A stretch of DNA of 52,487 nt, taken from positions 8,155,670 to 8,208,156 of the forward strand of contig WNKI01000001.1 of NCBI GenBank assembly GCA_015350385.1. Reading direction: 5' to 3'. The notes under the pieces were generated by a model. That model was not told the DNA's origin. It ran no database searches and saw only the letters and a program-made list of their open reading frames with translations. Shown piece by piece: positions 20,627 to 30,654 of this stretch. The position numbers and the translations under genes are program-made. The stretch's first letter is position 1; the number at the start of each line of letters is the position of its first letter. The stretch comes from Aculops lycopersici (Eukaryota; Arthropoda; Arachnida; Trombidiformes; Eriophyidae).

Positions 20627-22066
20627 TTAACCCCAGTCTTCGTCATCTGCAACCTGCTCGCCGAATCCTGTATTGTTGTTTGGCATTTGATCATTGTTTT
20701 GGTAGCTATCCCCACAACTCATGCTGAAGAAGTCCGGCACCGGTTGTTGAGCTTGCTTTAGGGCCCTAGTTAGCTCGTTTATCAGTTTTGTGTCTCTATC
20801 GGGATCAAAGAAGCTGATTGCGCGACCAAGATTTCCAATACGTCCAGTGCGGCCAATACGATGAATGTACTCGTCCAGCTCATTTGGCATCTCATAGTTG
20901 ATAACCATGGATACCTTGGGTAGGTCGAGTCCACGCTCACCAACCGGGCTAGCCACTAGGCAGCGCTTGGTGCCACGCTTGAACTCAGCAAGTGCTTGTT
21001 CTCTCTGGTATTGATGACGATCACCATGAATACTAGTACAGGGTATCCCACTTGAGCTCAAAAATCCTGAGATGACGTCGGCAGTGGCCTTGGTTTGTGT
21101 AAACACAATAACCCGATCCTCTGGGCTAAGGCTGAGCAGAATTTTCTTGAGCTCGCGCTTTTTTTCGCTGCGCTCGAGGCGGAGAAACTCTTGCTTAACA
21201 TCCTCATTAGCCGCGCCAACCATGCCAACGGTAATAAATAGATAATCGGGCTTCATAAACTCCTTGGCCAACTCTTGGGCATCTGGCTTGAAGGTTGCAC
21301 TAAAGAACATAGTTTGTCTTTCGCTCTTGGGAGGCATCGACGGGTGAATGAAGAGGGTGCGCATATCGGTGACGAATCCATCGTCGATAAGTCGATCACC
21401 TTCGTCGAGGATAATATACTTGAGATTATCCAGAGCCAACCATCCGCGGTTGAGAAAATCCTTGAGACGACCTGGTGTGGCGACCAGGATATGGGTGCCC
21501 TTCGAGAGCTGAGCCCTGAGGTATCCAGTTTGAGTTCCTCCATAGATACACTGTGCCTTAATAATAGAATCCTTGGAGAGTTTGAGCGCCTCAACGTAAG
21601 TTTGGCGAGCTAGCTCTCGAGTTGGAGCGATGACAATGCAATAAGGACGCTGGGTTTCCTCGCCATACTGGGATGGCAGGTCCTGAATGTTTAGAATAGT
21701 CTGTAGAACTGGCAATAGAAAGGCCGCTGTCTTACCGGAACCAGTCTGGGCACAACCCACTAAATCGTGATTGGCCGCTAGTGCTGGAATGGTGTATCTT
21801 TGAATGGGAGTCATTTTGACGTATCCAGATTGTTTAATATTAGACAATAATAGGTCGCTTGTAATTAGCTCGTCGAATGTATCAATTGGCTTAATGTCAG
21901 CTCCCCTAACATTAACTTCAATTCGATCAAATCTATCAAAGTTAATTCCTTGGCTGATCTTGCTAATTTCTCGCTCCGCCTCGAGATCCACTTCGTCCGG
22001 CCTAAATGGTGGCGGCCTCTCCTCAACGTCCCCGCCGCCAAACAATGACTGTCCCTCTGGTTGCAT
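20627..22066 (-). CDS. DEAD-box RNA helicase, Vasa/DDX3 clade, with DEGD motif II
   Basis: 479 aa from the ATG at 22066 (the longer frame starts at TTG). ATP-dependent RNA unwinding enzyme. Motifs in order: INFDRFDRI and the Q motif (GYVKMTPIQ), motif I AQTGSGKT, PTRELA, TPGRL, motif II DEGD (residues 221-224) in place of DEAD, SAT (FFSATF), then VIVFTQT, RGLD and HRIGRTGR. The core is of the Vasa/PL10 group, and the very C-terminus (ADDEDWG) resembles the acidic-Trp ending of Vasa proteins, which act in germ cells. The N-terminal RGG and zinc-knuckle region of many Vasas is absent or very short here (about 30 residues). A cytoplasmic DDX3/Belle role is the alternative. Confidence 0.85.
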   Translation of the reverse strand: MQPEGQSLFGGGDVEERPPPFRPDEVDLEAEREISKISQGINFDRFDRIEVNVRGADIKPIDTFDELITSDLLLSNIKQSGYVKMTPIQRYTIPALAANHDLVGCAQTGSGKTAAFLLPVLQTILNIQDLPSQYGEETQRPYCIVIAPTRELARQTYVEALKLSKDSIIKAQCIYGGTQTGYLRAQLSKGTHILVATPGRLKDFLNRGWLALDNLKYIILDEGDRLIDDGFVTDMRTLFIHPSMPPKSERQTMFFSATFKPDAQELAKEFMKPDYLFITVGMVGAANEDVKQEFLRLERSEKKRELKKILLSLSPEDRVIVFTQTKATADVISGFLSSSGIPCTSIHGDRHQYQREQALAEFKRGTKRCLVASPVGERGLDLPKVSMVINYEMPNELDEYIHRIGRTGRIGNLGRAISFFDPDRDTKLINELTRALKQAQQPVPDFFSMSCGDSYQNNDQMPNNNTGFGEQVADDEDWG

Positions 22067-22553
22067 GATTGTATATGTGTTTGGAATGATATGTTGGTAT
22101 ATGATATAATAACTCAAGTAACTAAAGTGTTTAGTTGGAATAATCAGATCACCAAATGAGAAGAAAATCTAATCTTGGTGAGCGGGATAAAAGTGAAAGT
22201 GTTTATGCTGACAAAACAATCACCCCCCCCCCCTCGCCGCTGACTTCGCGCGGCCAGCAAGAACCTACAGTTGCGGTGTTGGTTAGTTGTGGCGAGCACA
22301 CACAAAATAACATGAAAAGATTCACGTGTTGCTCAAAACAAGTGAGAGTTGCAGAAGAGTTGTGCAAGAAGGCTGCCCGGTGCAAACAAGCTCTATGCGG
22401 TCCCTATGCGCAGCTGCACTCTGTACAAAGAAAGCACCACTCGCAACCGCAAGAGAGAGAGAGAGAGACGAGGGGCACGAGCGAATTGTTGTGTTGGAAC
22501 GAGCTGAGCGAGTTGACCAAAACGCATGCGTAGACGTGGCCATAATCCACTCG

Positions 22554-22572
22554 CCACTAGATGGGCGGGAAA
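22554..22572 (+). promoter_or_regulatory. CTCF-like core abutting an E2F-type site
   Basis: CCACTAGATGGG differs by one base from the CTCF core CCASYAGRKGGC, and GGCGGGAAA, overlapping its end, is an exact E2F-type element. They lie about 490 bases upstream of the helicase start codon. Motif matches only; binding is not shown. Confidence 0.35.
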
Positions 22573-22682
22573 GTTTAAATTAATTAGCCAATACGACGAG
22601 GAGGACGAGAAAAAAGTGAGGCAACTTGACCTACAGTTTGAAGTTGGAGGAAATTGCACATTGCGTCAAGGTGAAACTCGCG

Positions 22683-22690
22683 GCAACAGA
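22683..22690. repeat. left 8-bp target-site duplication
   Basis: GCAACAGA, immediately before the left inverted repeat and identical to 23202-23209. Confidence 0.9.
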
Positions 22691-23201
22691 TAGTGTTGTG
22701 GGTCAGGCATGCCTTAAGGCAATAGTCGGCACAGCGTCGGCACAGAAAATTCCTGACAGGCGCCTTAAGGCACTCACCCCGAAAAATCGATGAAAAAAAT
22801 GTGCCTTAAGGCTGCCTTTTGCGCCTTTTTGTGCCTTTTTGTGCCTGATGCCTGATTCGGCCTTAAGGCATAGATGCCTTAAGGCACATATCGCAACTTT
22901 TTCGCTCGGTGATACCGTGAATTAGCTAGGGAGTTAGGCGCACATAGCTCCGGTACCTTTGTGCGGCCCATAGCGTCAAAAAATCTTCTCAAATTTCGTG
23001 TTCTACAGGTGTTTATGTGCTGTTTAGTCCCCAATTTCTCGCTATTTTGCCTTAAGGCGCACGACAGACCCTGCCTTTCAGGCGCCTTAAAGGCCCGTGT
23101 TGCCTTAAGGCACTTTTTTGCCTTAAGGCATTTTTTCTCTGTGCCGCTCATTTCATTTTCTGTGCAAAAATGCCTTAAGGCATGCCTGACCCACAACACT
23201 A
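22691..23201. mobile_element. hAT-type MITE, 511 bp
   Basis: Non-autonomous DNA transposon. The ends are perfect 31-bp inverted repeats: 22691-22721 begins TAGTGTTGTGGGTCAGGCAT and 23171-23201 is its exact complement. They are flanked by an intact 8-bp duplication GCAACAGA. An 8-bp duplication and a TAGTGTTG-type terminus are characteristic of the hAT superfamily. The interior contains no transposase; the open frames inside are built of repeats. Nine exact copies of the palindrome GCCTTAAGGC occur at 22711, 22762, 22803, 22860, 22876, 23049, 23102, 23120 and 23172, including one in each terminal repeat, as expected of subterminal transposase-binding sites. Perfect ends and duplication imply a recent insertion, between the helicase and actin genes. 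Confidence 0.92.
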
Positions 23202-23209
23202 GCAACAGA
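23202..23209. repeat. right 8-bp target-site duplication
   Basis: GCAACAGA, directly after the right inverted repeat; the pair with 22683-22690 fixes the element boundaries. Confidence 0.9.
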
Positions 23210-23393
23210 TGAGCGCGTTAATTTTTGTTATTCTCATTAAGACCATACAGGCTCTCGCAAAATTAACGCGTTAGTCTTCAAGGATCACCATCCCACCTCA
23301 CTTTCTCTCACCAATAACCAGCCACAGATTTCTTCCTCCCCCGTCCCTTACTCCATTTAACAAGCGACTAGATGCTTGTCTTAAGACACATGG

Positions 23394-23423
23394 CCATAAA
23401 TGGCGACCAGATGCCTTAAAAGG
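23394..23423 (+). promoter_or_regulatory. pair of perfect CArG boxes (SRF sites)
   Basis: CCATAAATGG (23394-23403) and CCTTAAAAGG (23414-23423) both fit CC(A/T)6GG exactly and are spaced 20 bases start to start, about two helical turns. SRF bound to CArG boxes is the classical activator of actin genes; actin is the next gene, 2.7 kb downstream. Confidence 0.55.
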
Positions 23424-23995
23424 TAGACAGCATGGCGAAGTGTCTCGCTGTATCTAGCTGACGAAGACTGCCAAGAGCTAAAGGATCCGTCTGCTCGACG
23501 AGTCGAGAAGTGGACTCGAGAATCTCAATTTTAGAAACGGCGGCAAGTTAACGGAGATGGCGGCAACAGCGACAACGAAGACTGATGACTGAGATAAGGA
23601 GTCACTAGTAACTAGAGATTCGGTTAAACCTGATGAACTACTCCAAATCGAGTTACGTTGTTTCATCAACATCATCAGCGGCAGCATTTTCGTTTTGGTT
23701 TTCATGCGTCGCGGGATCGAGCGCCAAGTCGCTAGAGTCGCGTCGCTAGTCGCGCTTAGCAAAAGCGCAACTGAGTGACGACTGCCACACGGTAACGAGT
23801 AAGACCACGACGAGAAGCCTAGGACTTTGATAAACAAAGAGAATTTTGAGTATGTTGGCACGAGAAACGACGACTAGAGACTTAGTTAGCAAATGCAAAT
23901 GAGAATACATCGATACGGAAAGGAAAGAAGCGCAATGCAACGAAATACGTCGCAGACGAGATAGTAAGAGACTCGGAGGTTTGTAATGCCTTCGG

Positions 23996-24053
23996 CCATA
24001 AATAGTTTAGCCATTTGGCTTCGCCACGTCTTTAGAGGGCCTACCTTAAATGG
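23996..24053 (+). promoter_or_regulatory. further CArG box and near-match
   Basis: CCTTAAATGG (24044-24053) is a third exact CC(A/T)6GG; CCATAAATAG (23996-24005) deviates at one position. Together with the pair at 23394-23423 they form a 660-base cluster upstream of actin. Confidence 0.5.
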
Positions 24054-25999
24054 TTACTGAGACACGGCGCTAGGCGCACGGATTTGAGTCGCGGACTTAA
24101 TCTAAAGTATACACTACCTAAATCCCATCTCTAGTTACGCGACTCTTGTTCCGCGGCGCTTCGACCGGGAGCTGAGAAATCAACGGTGAGGGAGCTAGGC
24201 GACTCAAGAAAAGGCAATGAACTTCATTCATCATGGTGACCTAATTGTTGCGCCGTTGTCATATTTGCGAGATGCTGTGAGTGCATCACTAGTGCGATGT
24301 GATGTGATACGCCGCGAGGCAATTTGTAGGGAAATTTTAGAATCCGCAAATGAGCAGGTGCAATACTGTAGCTTGATAGTTCCGGTCCACAACGTCAACT
24401 GTTGCGCTCTTCGTCAAACCAGAGCACCAGAAGAACTAGTGTACCAATGCAGTAGATTAAGTCGCAGAAACAGGTGCATGAGTGGCTGTAGCTCGTGTGT
24501 TTGCGTTTGGTGCGACCACTCAGCCGAAACGCGAGCAATTCTTTAGCGCAGACTAACTGGCTAGCTTAACACCAGTTCGTTCATGTCACCGTAAGCAATC
24601 GTAACCAGCAAATGCACTCATTTTGAATGCATTTTGACGTCGATGCAATTTGTGCGGCCCACAGGTGCATGCATTGCGCAAGCAACCATAGCTCCGCCCG
24701 CTAATAACTCGCACAGTGTCGATCGGAAGGGGAGTTGTGGCGAGTCAAATTTCATTGAGATGAATCATGCAGGAGCAGTTGCAGTTGACGTTGCGAGGAG
24801 ATTGAATTGCGAAATGCGAGCAACAGTTTTGTTATTCGTTGTTCTGTTCAATTCTGTTGTTGTTGGTGTTGATGTTGTCATCTCTGTTGCACAAACACTA
24901 AGTGGCTGTGATTCTAAGTGCGCAGCTCGGGCGCTTGGCTGTGCATCAAGAATTAGCCGCGAGTATGAGATTTAAAGGAGTGTTGTGTCCGGTAGATTGC
25001 GTAGCCACTCACCGGCTATCATTGGCTCGCGGATTCCGCCACACACAGCCGCGCGAGCTGTGCCACGATTTCTGCCAGCCGCGAGCCGGACACAAAGCGC
25101 TTCTATAAACGCCGGCTGTCTCACCCCAGGCTTGCAGAATTCGCCACCGGTCACGGCGGTCCGTGTGTTTGTTTGCGTTGTTGCTCTAGACACAATCTCG
25201 GCTGCCCAAACTGCAGCCGCCACCGCTGGGCCAATGGGGCTAGCGCAGGCCGAATAAGGAGAAGCACACGGGAATAGCGTTCGACAACGATGAGAATAAA
25301 AGTGTGATGCAGCCGGCGGCGGCAGCTCGACTTTTTAGGGCACAACTCTGTGTAGCTTTGCAATGGCAAATGGCAACGGCGGCGGCCGTTGTGTGTTGCT
25401 GCTGTGTCGCGTTAGTGTGGTATCATCGGCGGTTGCAAGTTGCAACAGCCAGCCAGTCAGCCAGCGAGACAGCAAGCCGGGCAAATGAGGAGGCCGCTGG
25501 GAAATCGGCCGCCGCCACCGCAGCCGCTGGCCGCTCGCAGTGCTAACCGAATGGGCAAACGAGAAGTCCGTCCAACGCAACGTTGGGTGTGTCGTTAGCT
25601 CTGCCTGCGCTGCCGGCCGCCGACGTCGCGGTCGTTCTACCGCTTAATGTGCTCGCCGTTGGCTTCTCGCTCCGGATTTATAGCAGCACTAGAAGCGGCA
25701 GCAACAGCACAGCACAGCGCCGCCGACTTCTCTACAACTACCACCACTACCGCTGCCGCCTGACAGGCTGCCTGCCTGCCCGCCTGCCAGCTAAAGCCTC
25801 TGCGCTGTGCTATTGAGATTGCTACAGGGAGCAAATGATATTGCGAGGAGATTCAAGAAGAGAAGAGACGAGAGGAGGATTGGAGAGAAGCCCACTTCAG
25901 TTAGTCTGTACCCTAGTGCTAGTGCTACGAATTGCCGCATTCGCATTCACACTCGAGCGAGTAACACGCTAGCAGAAAGGAACATTTTTTTAAATAATC

Positions 26000-26007
26000 T
26001 ATATAAT
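26000..26007 (+). promoter_or_regulatory. TATA-like element of actin
   Basis: TATATAAT about 155 bases before the actin ATG, followed by an A-rich leader containing no upstream ATG in good context. Compatible with a core promoter, but the surroundings are AT-rich. Confidence 0.35.
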
Positions 26008-26160
26008 ATCAAAAAAATCAATATTAACTATTAGTTATATATCCCTCATCATCAGTATCGATATCCCCACAAAACAACAAGTGACATAACACTCACTTAA
26101 AAACAAAATCATTAATTATCATTTACATTTTCAAGAACCCAAAACAAAACAAGATTCAAG

Positions 26161-27291
26161 ATGTCAGATGATGAGGTAGCAGCATTGGTGGTCGACAATG
26201 GATCAGGTATGTGCAAGGCCGGTTTTGCCGGCGACGACGCCCCAAGGGCCGTCTTCCCGTCCATCGTTGGTCGACCACGTCACCAGGGAGTCATGGTCGG
26301 TATGGGCCAAAAGGATTCCTATGTCGGCGACGAGGCCCAGTCAAAGAGAGGTATCCTAACCCTCAAGTACCCAATTGAGCACGGTATTGTAACCAACTGG
26401 GACGACATGGAAAAGATCTGGCATCACACCTTCTACAACGAGTTGCGTGTTGCCCCAGAAGAGCACCCAGTATTATTGACAGAAGCCCCATTGAACCCAA
26501 AGGCCAACAGAGAAAAGATGACACAAATCATGTTTGAGACCTTCAACACACCAGCAATGTATGTTGCCATTCAAGCTGTTCTGTCGCTGTACGCCTCTGG
26601 TCGTACCACCGGTATTGTCTTGGACTCTGGTGACGGTGTTTCACACACAGTTCCAATTTACGAGGGTTACGCACTCCCTCACGCCATCCTACGTCTCGAC
26701 TTGGCTGGCCGTGACTTGACCGACTACCTAATGAAGATCTTGACAGAGCGCGGTTACTCATTCACAACTACCGCCGAGCGTGAAATTGTTCGTGACATCA
26801 AGGAGAAGTTGTGCTATGTTGCCTTGGACTTTGAGCAAGAGATGGCCACCGCCGCCTCCAGCTCATCCTTGGAGAAGTCGTACGAGCTACCTGACGGTCA
26901 AGTTATTACCATCGGTAACGAGCGTTTCCGTTGCCCAGAAGCACTATTTCAACCGTCTTTCTTAGGTATGGAATCTTGTGGTATTCATGAAACTACTTAC
27001 AACTCAATCATGAAGTGTGACGTCGATATCCGTAAGGACCTATACGCAAACACTGTCTTGTCAGGTGGTACCACCATGTATCCAGGTATTGCTGACCGTA
27101 TGCAAAAAGAAATTACTGCTTTAGCTCCAAGCACAATGAAGATCAAGATCATCGCACCACCAGAACGTAAATACTCAGTATGGATCGGTGGTTCCATCTT
27201 GGCCTCATTGTCAACCTTTCAACAGATGTGGATTTCGAAGCAAGAGTACGACGAGTCAGGCCCAAGCATTGTTCACCGTAAATGTTTCTAA
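26161..27291 (+). CDS. cytoplasmic actin
   Basis: 376 aa, single exon. Globular ATPase that polymerises into microfilaments. The N-terminus [21 protein letters not shown] has the Cys and acidic residues of arthropod cytoplasmic actins. Phosphate loops DNGSG and DSGDGV, the KREILTLKYP-equivalent RGILTLKYP, the nucleotide and hydrophobic-plug region, and the KCF C-terminus are all present, with usual length. Codons are strongly biased to C-ending forms (for example GCC, GTC, ACC, TTC), unlike neighbouring genes and as expected for very high expression. The ATG context is AAG ATG T. A CArG cluster upstream suggests SRF control. Confidence 0.98.
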
Positions 27292-27825
27292 GCTATTCAC
27301 AATCAACAGAAAACAAAACGAACAGAAAAGAGGAGAGAAGAAGAAACACAGACCATCTTCGGCTACTTTACACACAATCTGTCTCATCTTTATATATATA
27401 TATACACGTATATATATACACCTAAATTCTGGCAAACGGCAGGACGCCTCACTTGCCTCATGGAGCGACAAGAAAGCTGACCAAATTTTTTTCGTCAGCC
27501 TAAATCAATAGGCTTTCATGTCTTAATATGTATCTGTATGCACACCAGCAATGATGAAAGGTTAAATAAATTCAGCACGTCTCGGAAATACATCATGTGT
27601 CCTAGTTATAACATTTCTTTCTTTGAATCATAACATTCTTGATCAATTAAGGAGCCTGAGTTACCATGACATGATTTGAGTTCTACATTAACATGTCAGT
27701 TGGCAGATTCACTGAAGGATAATATGTTGCAGATGTCGATGACTTCTTGCGCGTGTAAAGCATCAAACAAAGTCAGTTGAATTTACTGACTTGAAATTCA
27801 TTAGTCTCATTGGAAAGTAGGCAAG
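27292..27825. other. actin 3' UTR and spacer
   Basis: Contains an interrupted (TA)n tract (about 27390-27420) and an AATAAA polyadenylation signal at 27565-27570. No gene. Confidence 0.6.
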
Positions 27826-29112
27826 ATGAAAGCTCGAATTAAAGAACACATATCAATTGATTTTGTTTTCTTTTGCCTCTTATCAGTGCTAGCACTTTCT
27901 CAAGATATCGATGGAGACTCAAGTTCTGGCAACAACTTGCAAGACGACTATGGTCCGATTACAAGTCCAATTGCTCCAGTGCCAGGCGATGGAGACAGTC
28001 AACTTGAGGCTAAGCTCAACAAACCATCGAGGGTCCACTACATTTGCGACCTCGTGTCCGACTGGTACGATCTATGGCTCAACATCCACTTGTTGACTCC
28101 GCCGGCCTTCGATTATGTTCGCTACAATATGCGTCTAACCTACAATCGAACAACTCACAAAACCTCAAACTCACCCAGACGAACGAAATTTGGTTCCATC
28201 GATAGTCCTATTTGGACTTGTGGAAAATTTGGAAGACCAGTTATTTTGACCAGATCATCGTAACTTTGCAAATGATCAATGATTACACGCGTAATGTCAA
28301 CATGCTAGGCGCTCCTTACGATTTCCGTTAGGCACCCAATGAACTGGACGGGTTCTTTGTCGATTTAATCAATTTAATTCAGGACACCTACATCAACAAC
28401 AACTACCAGCCAGTGACCCTAATTTGCCACTCAATGGGATGCCTCAGTTTATTTGCTCAACCGTCAATCAGATTCATGGAAGGAAGCCTCAAAAGGCGTC
28501 TCATCTCGCTAACTGCCCCATGGGACGGATCGTTCAAGGCCATCAGTGCAATGTTATTTGGCGACAATTTGGGCATCCTGATTCTGAGCACCACTAAGCT
28601 TCAAGCTTAACAATCTACATTCCCGAGTTTGATGTATCTGTTTCCACATGAGCCGACTTTTGCCAGTGATCGAGTTCCAGTTGAATCGCCGACAAAGAAT
28701 TTCACACTGGAAACGATCTCTTCAAGGAGGTCAACATGACTGACCAGATGATGATGTGGCACGATACGAGAGAGATTGCCATGAGCTTAAAGGCACCAAA
28801 TGTTGAAGTTTGGTGTTTGGATCTGTGACGCCAAGTAAAATCAAGTACCAGGGTTCTCTTGATTCAAAGAACTACATTGAGGAGGGTGACCACGGCGATG
28901 GAACTGTAAACTTGGAGAGTTGGCGGGCCTGTGAAAATTGGCAAAATCATCAGGAGAAGCCAATCTACACGCGCCAATTTGTCGACAGTGATCATATTGA
29001 CATCCTTCGGAGCGCTGAAGTTGACAACTTCATCTCCGACTTTATTGTTGCCGAAAACTATCGCAAACAACACGCTGACCCCAAAGTGAGTTGTATCCGG
29101 GACAACAAGTGA
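27826..29112 (+). pseudogene. lysosomal phospholipase A2 (PLA2G15/LCAT family) pseudogene
   Basis: PLA2G15 is a lysosomal serine acyltransferase/phospholipase. A signal-peptide-like start (FVFFCLLSVLALSQ) leads to PIAPVPGDGDSQLEAKLNKP, VHYICD and WLNIHLLTPPAFDYVRYNMRLTYN, matching the N-terminal part of the family. Near 28205 the frame shifts. It then reads YFDQIIVTLQMIND, MLGAPYDFR, an in-frame TAG at 28329, APNEL, and the nucleophile elbow VTLICHSMGC with the catalytic Ser. TAPWDGS follows, then an in-frame TAA at 28608. A further shift near 28715-28730 and another near 28820 lead to GDHGDGTVNLESW and DSDHIDIL (regions of the catalytic Asp and His). At least three frameshifts and two stops show decay, though the homology spans the full length. 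Confidence 0.9.
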
Positions 29113-29278
29113 TGGTTCCGTCGCTAATGCTGAGGCAGATGCGAGGCGCTGACATTCATCCTCAAGTCATCGGTGGTGGCTAGTAACAACAAAAACTGTT
29201 CCAATTGGATAGGATCAAGAGCTACAACTCGACAACAAAACATGAGGAGAATTTAAATTTGATTTATTTATTACAAGT

Positions 29279-30056
29279 TCAAGTTTTCTTGGACTTCTTG
29301 GGTGCTGCACTAGCAGTAGCCGCACTCTTGGTGGCCTTAGCTTGAGCCGCTTTAGCGTCAGCAGCCGCATATGCTGCCAATAGAGCCGCCTTCTTGTTGG
29401 CGATTCTCTCTTCACGTCTGCGTCTAGCCTCACGTGCCTTTGTCCTACGGGCCTCAGCTTGGTCTTGTTGGATCTTAGCGCGGACTTTCTCTGACTTACG
29501 CTTGTGAATGAACTCCATGAGTACACGCTTGTTCTTGAAAACGTTACCCTTTGCCTTCATGTATAGGTCGTGGTAGAGGTGCTTATCAATCTTCTTGCTA
29601 GCACGGTACTTCTTCAACAATCTACGCAGAACCCTCTGTCTTCTCATCCACAGGATCTTGACTGGCATTCTGGCGTTTGCGGTACCCTTCCTCTTACCTG
29701 GACCAGTGTGTCTTCCCTTCCTTCTTGCCTCATGACGCTCTCTTACACGTGCTCTAGAGTGAACAGCAACTGGCTTACCAATAATAAGACCGTCCTTAAT
29801 CAGTTTCCTAACGTGTTGACGTGAGTTGGCGTTCGAAATCTCATTGGTTTCGTTAGGGTCAAGCCAGATTTTGTTCTTTCCACACTTGAGAATCTCCGAC
29901 GCGAGACGCTTTTGTAGGAGGAGGGAACTGTTCGGGGTGTAGATAAGTAGGTACTAGTTAGTAATTTATTCTTCCAAATATATTAGATGCATGTTGTTGC
30001 ATCTTGGATCAGCTGGACGCCAACCGGCTTAGTCTTAGGAACAGAACTTACCTCAT
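29279..30056 (-). CDS. RPL19: 60S ribosomal protein L19 (eL19), two exons
   Basis: Exon 1 is only five coding bases (30056-30052, ATGAG); a 124-nt intron (30051-29928, donor ATGAG|GTAAGT, acceptor CGAACAG|TTCC) follows; exon 2 is 29927-29279. The product has 217 aa and starts MSSLLLQKRLASEILKCGK, then IWLDPNETNEISNANSRQ, KLIKDGLIIGKPV, HSRAR, ARRKGRHTGPGKRKGTANARMP, and WMRRQRVLRRLLKKYRASKKIDKHLYH. These are all eL19 hallmarks; it is a large-subunit protein contacting rRNA at an intersubunit bridge. The C-terminal tail is a long Lys/Arg/Ala helix, longer than in the human 196-aa protein. An intron just after the start codon is the usual position in animal RPL19. AATAAA signals lie just past the stop, in the minus-strand sense. 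Confidence 0.97.
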
Positions 30057-30487
30057 TATGATGTCCTCAAGTTTAGTTCACAATATTGGAAAGAGTGTGT
30101 AAATGAAATAATTATTGATAGTTTGGTCTGGCAGCCAACCCGTTCAAGGCGCTAATATGATAATCGGGTTGTTTTAAGGAGTTATAATATGATAATATTT
30201 AGGTAATATCATGAAGCAAAACAACGCCGCATTGTCTTTCATAGACTTTTTCGCATGCAAGGAAAGAGACATGGAGCGGATGAACAGGAAAGCAATGCCA
30301 TGTTTGAGGGGCATACGCATGCGTGTGCAAACTGCATGTTCGGCATGCGACGCGCGTATGGCGCGCGATTTTGAACTGGGGGACGAATGCCGACAAAATT
30401 TTTCGCTACGTACTGTAGATTTCTCCAGTAGCTTTCAAAAGAGTGAAGAGAAATAGAAGTGAGGAAGAAAAAGCGAAAAAGTATTTT
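30057..30487. other. RPL19 5' flank
   Basis: Between the RPL19 start and tRNA-Asn. Contains several short GC-rich palindromic runs (GCATGC, GCGCGC) around 30310-30370; no gene. Confidence 0.5.
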
Positions 30488-30561
30488 CGTCCCCGGGTGG
30501 ATTCGAACCACCAACCTTTTGGTTAACAGCCAAACGCGCTAGCCGATTGCGCCACGGAGAC
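30488..30561 (-). tRNA. tRNA-Asn (anticodon GTT)
   Basis: 74-nt cloverleaf on the minus strand. The acceptor stem GTCTCCG pairs with CGGGGAC (one G-T pair), with G as discriminator. The D arm, an anticodon stem-loop CTGTTAACC with anticodon GTT, and a T arm GGTTCGAATCC (B box) are all present. No intron and no encoded CCA. A run of T (30476-30480, minus sense) just downstream serves as the Pol III terminator. Confidence 0.96.
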
Positions 30562-30654
30562 AAACTGATATATGAACGAAGAGGATTTTTCACAATATAA
30601 TTTCTATTCTACAACTAGCCGGCAAAATTCTTAACTATTGGGTGAAAATTTTCT

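Larger units (their letters stand above)
22067..22690. other. helicase 5' flank
   Basis: Contains an 11-base C run (22223-22233) and CTCF-like/E2F-like motifs at 22554-22572. Several open frames overlap on both strands, none with a domain. Confidence 0.5.
23202..26160. other. long gene-free region upstream of actin
   Basis: About 3 kb without a supported gene. It holds a 12-bp inverted repeat (23214-23225/23259-23270), CArG boxes (23394-24053) and a GC-rich, GCC/CAG-triplet-rich block (about 25000-25830) with many spurious open frames. The last 160 bases are A-rich with a TATATAAT element (26000-26007). A 5' UTR exon and intron of actin may be hidden here; no junction could be fixed. Confidence 0.5.

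Noticed and set aside
22879..23205. 108-codon minus-strand frame rich in KCLKA repeats
   Set aside because: Translation of the palindromic decamer repeats inside the MITE.
23478..23861. 127-codon minus-strand frame upstream of actin
   Set aside because: Ser/Val-rich without domain; unlike the codon use of real genes nearby.
25000..25834. Many overlapping 65-90-codon frames on both strands
   Set aside because: GC-rich triplet-repeat DNA suppresses stop codons; frames overlap on both strands with no preferred one.
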